Assembly: GCA_029378245.1 (NCBI GenBank)
Contig: JARKIF010000021.1
Coordinates: 806,001 to 870,000, forward strand
DNA length: 64,000 bases
Reading direction: 5' to 3'
DNA from: Roridomyces roridus
Taxonomy: Eukaryota; Basidiomycota; Agaricomycetes; Agaricales; Mycenaceae
Made by a program: the position numbers and the translations under genes. A model generated the notes under the pieces. The model worked only from the letters and a program-made list of their open reading frames with translations. It was not told the origin of the DNA and made no database searches. Shown piece after piece: positions 55,816 to 64,000 of the stretch (the stretch's first letter is position 1; every line of letters starts with the position of its first letter).

Positions 55816-57354
55816 GCTCGCAAGGTCAAAGCGAGGGTTAAAATCCCGGAAATGGTTGAAAGTGGGCTGAAAAAAGGTATTAGCGAAGGAGGAGATACAC
55901 TGAGAGGCAATGGAAGCATGTACCAGTCAGATCCAAGGTCGAAGGAAATAAATCTGTGTGGTCCGATGGGAGTCGAACGAGGGACCTTGCGAGTTTCAGG
56001 ACCTGGCTTGTGAGCTTGCGGGCTTGCGCAGATTTGGCGGGCGCTTGCGGGCTTGAATGACCTTGTACAAGGTCACAAGCTAGATGTCAAAAGTCTGATG
56101 AGTTGTCTCGCCTGGGACAGGAAAGTCTACGCATCGAGAGTTATGAGCAGGAACAGGCAGGAGTGATGCATTCGAACCTTTGGGAACGGAGGAAAACAAG
56201 ACTCGAGCGTTTCTTATGGGTGCCATGGTGGGGAGTCAGCGGGTGGGATTCGATGGTCGCTTGCGTGCTTCTTATATCAGACCCTGGCTGACCAACCATG
56301 TTAGTAACTGTTACAAAGGCAGGCCGCAGGCAGTCATGGGAAGATGATTTACTCCAAGCGGACCAGTGGGTGTAATCAGACAGATGAAGATATCTTGGCG
56401 ATGATCGAGTCAATCAAGAATCGGTCAAGAGTCGGTCCAGCAAGAAGGAGTCTAGAATCGACATGGTGGCAGAAGAGAAAGGGATCGGTCACAATCACTG
56501 ATCGACGGCGTCCGGATCACTTGGGATTCGGAATTCGATCAGCCGGGGCCCGGTAAGAGCTTAAGTAGTTTGGAACCTCGAGAAACCTTCGATTGTAGGG
56601 ATTGTAGGGTCCGCTCCGTTGGGCAGAAGGTCAGCTGGGCGGAAAGGCGTGATTTTGATGGACTATTGCTGTTCACAGAATTTTGAGTTGGATTTCGGGA
56701 GCGGCGACAACCCTGGGAAGCGTGATCGGGAGGGCGACAGAAAGATCCTCCCGCATCCTGATATCCTTGCTTGAGCAGATGGATACTTTCCCAACAAGCT
56801 GGCGCGATAACCACGCGTCCGATGTCCGTTCTACAAACTCCGGCTGCGGTTGTTCGACGAAGCGCCGAGCCGTAGGTATTTCTTGAAAATCTCTCGGACA
56901 CACAGTGGAAACTTGGACTTGCGGACGCTCAGCTTGACCGCACTCGCCGACTCTTAGCTCTTCATTTCATCCTCGGTGCGGCATGAAAGACCAGGTCGAT
57001 CGTTTCCCAGGGGTCGGACTATTATCCTCGCATCAGGATCACCTTCCGCTGTATCTAAAAGTAGTAAAAAAGCTGTAAATTCTTACTTTGGATCGGCGGC
57101 TCATTCATTGCCAGACTCGCAGGTGAGACAGCTCTCCACAGTCCGTGTCCCGCTCTTTCGACATAAGTCACAGCTTTCGCGACCTATCAGTGATTGTGCT
57201 TCCTTCCCGAGATGCAAGTACTTACACGGCACGAAAGCTGTCGAAAGGTATAGAAGCAGCTGCGGCGTTGATCAGCGGGAGATTGAGAGCCGCCCAATCA
57301 TGGAGGCTATAAAGGCACTTGCCAGAATTGCCTTCATCCACCCCACGAAGCAGA
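55816..57354. other. Intergenic 1.5 kb, nothing recognised
   Basis: It contains a repetitive CTTGCGGGCTTG-rich segment (about 55,985-56,080). Near 55,955 a GGAGTCGAACGAGGGACC string looks like the reverse of a tRNA T-arm, but no cloverleaf closes. Short ORFs without domains. Confidence 0.45.
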
Positions 57355-57969
57355 ATGTCGACACTCGGCGAGGCCGTGGCATCCATACTGGCGTCGGCGA
57401 CGCCATCCTCGGGCCCTTCAACCAACCTCTCCTTCATGATAATGCTTGCCCTCACGATCCTTGCGCTGCTTACATTCGCTACGCACCATCGCCTCTGCCC
57501 CGTTCGGCTCACGGAATCGTTGATTTCCTCCTTGGAATCCATCGAGGGGACCTACTTTGGTGCGGTGGAGGTTGGGATCCTGGACGACGGCCATGCGCGG
57601 GTGTTGGAAAGGTATTCCAAGTCACAAAAAGCGTCCTTCTTCGTGCTGACACCCCTCGAGTCTTCAGATCAGGGTCTCGGAAATTCGCCAACGGACCCTA
57701 TACCTCTCTCAATCGCCCTTCGTTGCACTTCGCGGGTTGTTAAACGAACATACGTTGAACATTCTCCGGTGTCTCCAGGATCTGGAAAATTACGAGAAAA
57801 AGATCGAAGTCTGTGTCAATTTCTAGTGTTGAACGCCGCTAACCGTTGACAGATTATGAAGGAAACCCACCTACGCGGCCTTCCATCTACTTGCGCAATA
57901 TCCGTAGCATTAAGCTTGCGGCGTCGCAAGCGGGTGCCCTCCCAGGCTACTTCTCTATACGTGTTTTGA
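57355..57969 (+). CDS. Small single-pass membrane protein (paralogue of 28,369-28,963)
   Basis: Unknown function. Exon 1 starts MSTLGEAVASILASATPSSG, with a membrane segment MIMLALTILALLTFATHH, then ISSLESIEGTYFGAVEVGIL. Intron 57,612-57,672 leads to VSEIRQRTLYLSQSPF, LRGLLNEHTLNILRCLQDLE and NYEKKIE. A further intron of about 44 nt leads to IMKETHLRGLPST, ending with TGA at 57,967-57,969. The 28-kb gene has the same three parts and the same two intron positions. The N-terminal halves resemble each other at MST(V/L)GE and YFGA(L/V)E(I/V)GILDD. An open stretch just downstream (58,030-58,240, LLSQLLSGLSSEPPPEVLGP) may be another exon or unrelated. Confidence 0.62.
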
Positions 57970-60001
57970 CCGTCTCGGTTTCCCGCGTTGGATGCCTCTT
58001 GTAAATTGCTATCTCCTGTAGTTCGACTCTGTGTATTTGCTCTCCCAATTGCTTTCCGGTTTATCTTCCGAGCCTCCGCCAGAGGTATTAGGTCCGAAGT
58101 CGTCAGTGGATAAGCGCCAAGCATTGGAGTTATGTATCGATATCAATGATAGGCGATTAGAGCTGGAGAAGCGTCTAGGTAATTTTGTGTATTGCTCGCG
58201 GTGGGAGTCGGATTGTCGGTGGATTGGAGGACAAGGATAGTCAATCAATGATAGATGGCAAAAACCTGAGAGAGTTCAAGTTATGAATATTTTGAACTTG
58301 ATCGTCCGGTGGCGGCTGTTGAGATTGGCGCCTTTGACAGCATCCAGAGAGTTCCTGGCACGATCGGATGCCGAAGAACAAAACTGGCTGGCCAACCACA
58401 GCTTTTACCGCCCGCGACGGAGGAAGATGGACTTGGATCCTTAGGCGATCTGTCGAAAACACGGTATTGAATCTGCCAACGCTGCCGCGGCGACCTGAGG
58501 CCTGATCAGCTGAGCTTGTGGTTCATTTGCGTCCGCAGCCCTCCATGGCACATTCCGTCATTGGTGACGGAGGGTAAGTGCGACTGTGCTTGGGTTTCTG
58601 ATCGGGAGAGTACGTATTTTAAATTTGGGAATGCACCAGCGGTGCCAATGTGTACGCAGAGGAGCCTCTGATATGGCCTGTGTACGGTCGTGGTTTCATC
58701 GCAGAATCAAGAATCACCCGCACCAGCTGCTACGTCGAGAAGTTACTGACCAAAAGAAAACCAAGGCACGGGACTCAGACGTACAGGTAGCCATACCGAA
58801 TTATGGTCTGATCCTCCTCTTATCAAGTACTTGTGTAGTCAGTGTAGTCAGCGTTCACAAGTTCGAACGATTGTCCGACAGCTTACTCCGTAGGGATCCA
58901 AACCTTCTTGCCGCTTTCCTAGATACGCGGACTCGTCAACAAAAATCGTCCGATTGAAAAGGAGGAGATCGGAAGTGTGGCGTGCAGTCGGATCGTTCGG
59001 TTGAGGAAAGCGCCTGGCTTATCTAGGGTCGGTGTAAACAAGCAATTAAAGCACATCAGAAAGTGAGGAGACTGACCAGAAAGGCTGGGGTTAAAAGCGG
59101 CTACGAAAGTGCCATAATACTTCGTTATGAGCCTCCGAGGGAGAGTAAGATGTATTTCGTGTTGAAGAAAGTCTCACGTCGCAGCGCCCTGAGCCATAGT
59201 TTTCCATGGGATCAGTACATTGCGAATGGGCTCACCGTCAGGGTTCACAGACCTGTGACTGAATAAATCGCAAATGAATGACAAGCCAGGATCAAGAGGC
59301 AAAGGACACACACCGACTTCAATCAACATGGCTTTACTGTCTGGACGTACGTTGGGGATGCCAGGAGTTGAAGTGTGTCTCAGCGAGGATGTCTAAAGGC
59401 ACAGAGCTGAACGAGCCACCGCCCAGAGTTTCCCCTGCGCACTCGATCGCATTCGTAATATTTGCGCTCTTCGTCTCGACTCTCTAGATAAGGCTCCAGT
59501 TCTTGCACTTGCCCGGCAGGAGGTTGGCAAAGGTGTCAAAAGGGGGGACCATGACCGAAGGCGTGCCCGAGGCTCGAGACAAAGACAACGCGAGAAAGGT
59601 ATTAAAATCTTCAAAAACTCCAAAATCTTCAAAATCTTCATGAATCACGAGCTGCCACGCCGAGAAGTCGTTGGAGACCCAGGCGCGGTGAGCACAGGGA
59701 GTCGATATTATGGCACCGAGTTCAAGTTGGCCAGTGGAATCCACAGGACTTGAAGTTGCTGAGGTTGGTCGTTATGGAGCAACAACTAGAGTACTTGAGA
59801 GACTAAACCTAACCGAAGAGACGGACGACAATATGATGGAGCACTGAAAACTGTCGAGACACGAGCGAGCTCCGAGGAAATTGAATCGTCAGAGAAAGAG
59901 CATGGTGGTGTAAAGCAAGGAGTGTGACAGTGTGACATCCAGGTGACTCCCTCTTTGATGCGCCCATCTCCATCTCTGCCTCTTCCGTCTCTGCGCTGGC
60001 G
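57970..60001. other. Intergenic 2 kb, nothing firm
   Basis: Includes an open stretch at 58,030-58,240 with helical, charged codons (DKRQALELCIDINDRRLELE) that could be an exon. Otherwise there are short ORFs and an AAATCTTCA-type simple repeat near 59,605-59,640. The last part is the promoter of the Rab-like gene. Confidence 0.4.
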
Positions 60002-61624
60002 ATGCCGACGTTCAAAGTTGTTGTGATTGGAGCCTCGGGTGTTGGAAAGACAAGTCTACGAGGCCAGGTGCGTCCCCTTGTCGTTGCCCCAGCCGCTGTC
60101 CCTAACTCTCTTTGCCAGTACATATCCGCCCGCTTCTCCTCCTCCTACCGCGCCACCATCGGCGCGGACTTTATCACCAAGACCCTACCTCCTCTCAATC
60201 CAGACGAGGATGAGGAAGAGCCTGTGACGCTGCAGATCTGGGATACTGCAGGCCAGGAGCGGTTCTCGTCACTCGCGAGCGCGTTCTTCCGGGGCGCTGA
60301 CGCTGCGATCCTCATGTACGACGTGACGGCACCAGAGACGTTGGAGGCGCTCACAAAGTGGTGGGGCGAGTTCCGAGACAAGGCTCCCGTGGAGGACGAG
60401 GATTTGCCGGGGTTCTGTGTGGCTGTTGTCGGGAACAAGGTCGACTTGCTTGTCGGGGTGGAGCACGAGGGTGTATCGCCTGCTCAAGGAGCACGCTTTG
60501 TCCGTACACTCATTCCACGGCCTGATACCCCACCTCTCGACCCTCCACTCTCGCTCCACGCCCACACACCAGAGGACGAATATGACGACGATCTGCTCGC
60601 CTCCTCCCAACTCACCGCACGCCCTCTCGATTCCCCCACTCCGACATCCATCCTCCGTCCGAACGGCCGGCACCACCACCCTTCCGCCTCCCAAATCTCC
60701 TTCTCCCCATTGGCCATTCCCGGTGCATCCCGAGCGAGTTCTCGGGCCCGATCAACGGTCGGCCGAGCGAGTCTGAGCACGGCAACGAGCACGCTCACAA
60801 TATACCACACCCCTTCCTCGAGTGTGTTCAGCGACAGCGCGAGCGAATACTGGCATGACGCGCAGTCCCTCCATTCGCCGTCCTACTCGACCGTCAATCG
60901 CTCTTTTGCCGACTCTCTCTCTTCTGACGGCTCTCCCGTCCGTACCAACGGCAATGGAAGCATCGAAACCCGTCCGAACCGGTCACCTTCCGAGGTGACC
61001 ATTACTCCGGCGCGCTTCTCCAACTCGACATCGTCTCACGCCCCGGAAGGCAGTCCGCCCTCGCTCTCTCATTCGCCCGTGAACGGCAAGTCTCCTACGA
61101 GGACGAACCCAAAGCTGCCACCCATCGACACCTCCGCCCCGCCTGCTGCATACCCGTTCGTATCCGGCTTCAAGGGCAAGGGCAAGGGCAAGGAATCTGA
61201 CATACACTCCGACTCCCCATCAAGCGCCGCTTTGTCCCCGCTCCCATACCAACACCACATCCCACCACTTTCGTCATCCCTCGCCAATGCCAAGACGTGG
61301 CTCACGGAGCCCGAGACGGCCGAACATACGCGTGGAGGGGCTGCGCATTTCCGGACGTCGGCGAGGAGCGGGGAGGGTGTGGGCGATGTTTTTGCGTGGG
61401 TTGCGAGGAGGCTTGTTGGGGAGAGGAAGAGGAGGGAGGCCGAGATGGGGTTTGTGGATGAGGGTGGGTCGCCGGATCATAACAGGTATTATAGTTTGAA
61501 TGGGAGGGGGAACCGCAGGCGGGGTGGGGCAAGTGGGGGTGGGAGTGTCGAGGATCGGTTGAGAGTGAGGCTGGGGTTGGGGTTGAATGGTGCGACTGCG
61601 GGTGAGGGGGGAAAGTGTTGCTGA
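60002..61624 (+). CDS. Rab7-like small GTPase with a long disordered insertion
   Basis: Ras-superfamily GTPase for vesicle traffic. G1 P-loop: MPTFKVVVIGASGVGKTSL. After an intron (60,068-60,118, 51 nt, in frame and stop-free) come YISARFSSSYRATIGADFIT, with the Rab7-type effector sequence ATIGADF, and G3 LQIWDTAGQERFSSLASAFF then RGADAAILMYDVTAPETLEA. G4 is AVVGNKVDLL. Instead of running straight to G5, about 270 residues of Ser/Pro-rich low-complexity sequence intervene before the G5-like FRTSARSGEGVGDVFAWVAR. The C-terminus has GGSVEDRLRVRLGLGLNG and ends GGKCC, a double-Cys geranylgeranylation signal. TGA at 61,622-61,624. About 523 residues versus about 205 for ordinary Rab7. All GTPase motifs are intact, so it should bind nucleotide. 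Confidence 0.9.
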   Translation: MPTFKVVVIGASGVGKTSLRGQVRPLVVAPAAVPNSLCQYISARFSSSYRATIGADFITKTLPPLNPDEDEEEPVTLQIWDTAGQERFSSLASAFFRGADAAILMYDVTAPETLEALTKWWGEFRDKAPVEDEDLPGFCVAVVGNKVDLLVGVEHEGVSPAQGARFVRTLIPRPDTPPLDPPLSLHAHTPEDEYDDDLLASSQLTARPLDSPTPTSILRPNGRHHHPSASQISFSPLAIPGASRASSRARSTVGRASLSTATSTLTIYHTPSSSVFSDSASEYWHDAQSLHSPSYSTVNRSFADSLSSDGSPVRTNGNGSIETRPNRSPSEVTITPARFSNSTSSHAPEGSPPSLSHSPVNGKSPTRTNPKLPPIDTSAPPAAYPFVSGFKGKGKGKESDIHSDSPSSAALSPLPYQHHIPPLSSSLANAKTWLTEPETAEHTRGGAAHFRTSARSGEGVGDVFAWVARRLVGERKRREAEMGFVDEGGSPDHNRYYSLNGRGNRRRGGASGGGSVEDRLRVRLGLGLNGATAGEGGKCC

Positions 61625-62292
61625 CGGGTACTAGTATGTTATCTCTCATTATTTCGTGGAGGGTACTTATACTTATTTCGTTTGTGGTATACCTATGGTT
61701 CGGTTCGGTAACTTATGATAGTAATGCTGGATGGAATGGATTTTGCTGGAGGTTTGCGTGGGTGTTCAAGAATTCTGCGTTTTCAGCCGTTTTCATCAAA
61801 CCCAAAACATGCTTCTACTCAACCCCCATCTTTGTAGCCCTCAACGCTCGACTGCTCTGTCAATGCGAACGATTCGATCCGGACAAATAAGTCAAGTCTT
61901 TGGACTCGGTTCCCTGCGATGTCAGGCTTCCCATCAAGCCACGGGACGGCGCGCCAACTCTCGGACAGACTCGGCTGTATGAGGCGATGGTCAGGAAAAG
62001 GATAGCAAGGCCTCGAGATCGTGTTGCAACGTGCGTCTCTCTCACCCTCGGGCCTGTTGTAGAACAGGGCTAGAGGTAGCTCTGTCAGTTGAGTTCGAAG
62101 GAAATCCTTACAAGTTCACCACTTGGGCGACACGCAGTGTGCGGAGACGGAACTGCCGAAGGCCGAGCAACGTGCGTATTTACTCGGGCAACCAGAGTAG
62201 TGTAGGCTACTTACAATTAAGACAGTGAGGTCAAGGAACAAGAAATCGAGTTCACGCGCAGTGAGTATCACACAGAGATGGTCAAGGTAGTA
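61625..62292. other. Intergenic, includes decayed copy of part of the 63.7-kb ORF
   Basis: 61,908-62,030 resembles 63,638-63,770 (CCTGCGATGTCAGGC, CCAACTCTCGG then GACTCG, and GAGGCGAT) but is broken by stops in the corresponding frame. No intact gene is seen. Confidence 0.5.
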
Positions 62293-62758
62293 GTCACACC
62301 GTGGGACCACAATTAAACGGCGGCCCGAAGCATCATTCTTATTCTGGATAATCAGGTACAAAACCGGTGTCCCACCTTTGTCAGTGAAAAAGTCCAATTT
62401 TGGACAGCCTTTTTGTACTGATAAGAAGTGGCCATATCAGGCGCGGTTTTTTGTTGAATAAAAATGATGCTTCTGGCGGCTTTTTAATTGTGGTCCCCGG
62501 CGGCGATGCCTTCTCCAGTGCCAAGTATGCCGGCAACTGGTACCCCATGCCGCTGGACTGCAATTAAAAGGCGGCCCGAAGCATCATTTATATTCAAGAT
62601 AATCAGGTACCAAACAGGTGTCCCACTTTTGTCAGTAAAAAAGTCCGGTTTCGGACAGCCTTTGTGTCCTGATAAAAAGTGGCCACATCCGGGTGGATTT
62701 TTGTCAAATAAAAATGATGCTTCGGGCGGCCTTTTAATCGCGCTCCTGCGGTGTGAGT
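62293..62758. repeat. Two tandem MITE-like copies
   Basis: Two copies of about 180 bp each (about 62,306-62,500 and 62,556-62,752) in the same orientation. Each has terminal inverted repeats of the form ATTAAAAGGCGGCCCGAAGC then ATCATTTTTATT. Their interiors are similar (GATAATCAGGTAC, GGTGTCCCAC, TTTGTCAGT, AAAAAGTCC, GGACAGCC, GAAGTGGCCA or AAAGTGGCCA). The outermost flanks share TCACACCG in inverted orientation (62,294 and about 62,756). No coding capacity; target duplications not clear. Confidence 0.8.
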
Positions 62759-63644
62759 CAAAAAGGTCTGATTCAAAACGGGGGCTATCTACGGCTAATA
62801 TACTACGGAGTCATTACCAAATGAGTCAACTCGGCGGGACAAACACGATCACATGCGCGTGCAGCTCCGAAGTTGAACCGAGATCGCGTCGACTGAGTCA
62901 GAATTTTCTGATGAGAAGGGAATCAAGTATTTACCCGGAATGTACCCATATCCATAACAGGGCCTCAGCGACGATTGACTCTACCGCTCATGGATCATGG
63001 CACAACAAGTATACGCGGTGACCTTCAAGTTCATCTGCCGTCCATGACCTTGGTCCGTGGAAGACTGGCGGTTTGTCCTACTTACATCTTGCATGCCCGA
63101 GTCCGGACACAGGCGGCTAGTCCGTCCTGAATCACGCTTGGTCCCAATTTCGAGCGAGGACTTGTGCTATCGCCTCGGCGAACCGGGGGATGTCAGTGGC
63201 GAGAGAAAAAGGAGCTCGCGTTTCGAGCTTTCTTCACACTGCCGGACATACGTGAGCGGATCCTAGACGACTGAAGGACAGCTCTGACCCACCAGTTGAA
63301 GGACATCTAGGAACGCGAAATGACCCTGCCCGCCACTCGAGCTGTTGCGAGTGGCGACCGGCCATATTTGACCAGTTCTGGGGCTCTAGCTACCTGAGGA
63401 CATCCCGCATGAGCCAATGAACACTCTTGCGTTGCTACCTTGATTGTTCAATTGTGGGTGACACCTGTTTGAATTGCTTCCATTGATTCAGTGTTTTGGC
63501 AGATTGGCAGCCGCCGCGCGCAGGGAGAGGGCACTTCGGGTGATGCCGAGTCGCTAATCAAGCCAGGAACTCGGGCAGGAACTCGACTGAACTCGGGGGT
63601 GAGTAATCATTCAAATTTCACCTAGGCTTCGATTTCCTGCGATG
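62759..63644. other. Intergenic, nothing recognised
   Basis: About 900 bp with only short ORFs. Confidence 0.45.
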
Positions 63645-63920
63645 TCAGGCCTCCCTTGAGCCGTCACCGCAGGACAGCACGCAATTGTCCGCAAATTGTG
63701 TGACAAGGCTCCCGGCCAACTCTCGGGCGGACTCGTCTGGCGCGAGGCGATAGGCTTCGCGATCGTGTAGCACGGTGTGAATCAATCCCGCTGCTTTATC
63801 TTTCTCACTCTCGGCCAGACGACTCACTGTCCGACTGCTGGGTGCCTTTCCCGGAGCCCGAATCACACCCACCCCTTTCACCTTATCCTCCGCCCAGCTC
63901 GTCGCGATAGGATAAGCCAT
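63645..63920 (-). CDS. Short hypothetical ORF, 91 codons
   Basis: It starts MAYPIATSWAEDKVKGVGVI, then ESEKDKAAGLIHTVLHDREA and PDESARELAGSLVTQF, ending with a stop at 63,645-63,647. The composition is natural and helical, but no family is recognised. A damaged relative of its 3' part lies at 61,908-62,030, so the segment has been duplicated. It could be an exon of a gene extending past the window, or part of a repeat. Confidence 0.35.
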   Translation of the reverse strand: MAYPIATSWAEDKVKGVGVIRAPGKAPSSRTVSRLAESEKDKAAGLIHTVLHDREAYRLAPDESARELAGSLVTQFADNCVLSCGDGSREA

Positions 63921-64000
63921 GCAGCCCTCTTCTTTCTTCCCAGGCGGAATGGACGGACACCCCGATGGCGGGCAGAGGCAGCTAGCCCTTCACCTTCAAG
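63921..64000. other. Window edge
   Basis: The last 80 bases, upstream of the short ORF; no feature can be supported. Confidence 0.3.

Noticed and set aside
55940..56000. Possible tRNA (GGAGTCGAACGAGGGACC, T-arm-like in reverse)
   Set aside because: The stem on either side of the loop is not complementary, and no D-arm or anticodon arm can be drawn at the right spacing.
1..64000. CRISPR arrays, bacterial operons or ribosome binding sites
   Set aside because: Intron structure and gene families are fungal, and no regularly spaced direct repeats of CRISPR type were seen.

Overview
The window reads as nuclear DNA of a basidiomycete fungus, almost certainly an Agaricomycete; the species cannot be fixed from the sequence. 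Genes are cut by many short GT-AG introns of about 45-70 nt. Several gene types are typical of mushroom-forming fungi: DUF6533/DUF6534 membrane proteins, Tnp2-type transposase, an F-box protein, an OYE-like flavoprotein and secreted hydrolases. Gene boundaries below come from manual splicing, so outer coordinates are firmer than internal exon edges.

Layout. 1-5 kb: end of one gene and a Zn2Cys6 transcription factor. 5.3-6.1 kb: a broken alpha/beta-hydrolase copy whose intact paralogue lies at 53.0-54.1 kb. 6,938-13,545: a complete two-gene DNA transposon with a spliceable 1,079-residue Tnp2-type transposase, terminal inverted repeats starting CCCAGTG and a perfect 7-bp target duplication. 13.7-17.8 kb: a flavin monooxygenase converging on an Old-Yellow-Enzyme reductase. 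18.4-21.7 kb: two multi-pass membrane proteins. 22.6-23.9 kb: a WrbA-like quinone reductase. 26.4-30.7 kb: two members of a disordered protein family with a conserved C-terminus, a relic of a secreted-protein gene, and two small membrane-protein genes. 31.2-37.7 kb: a DUF6987-like protein, a GH28 polygalacturonase, an omega-type glutathione transferase and an FAD monooxygenase. 38.9-43.8 kb: two genes carrying transposons in introns. 44-49.5 kb: an SDR-like protein, a DUF6534 protein and a secreted protein. 50-55.9 kb: an F-box protein with a MITE in its intron, the third disordered-family member, the intact alpha/beta hydrolase and an MDR reductase. 57.3-61.6 kb: a second copy of the 28-kb small membrane protein and a Rab7-like GTPase with a very long insertion. 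61.6-64 kb: MITE-like repeats and a short ORF.

The main theme is recent mobile DNA. A non-autonomous relative (41,127-42,237) of the 6.6-kb transposon sits inside an intron and also has a perfect 7-bp target duplication. A hAT-type MITE (39,149-39,685) has landed on a 5' splice site with a perfect 8-bp duplication, and a hairpin MITE lies in the F-box gene's first intron. Several genes also exist as dispersed duplicates, some decayed. I see no CRISPR array, no rRNA or convincing tRNA, and no clear secondary-metabolite cluster.
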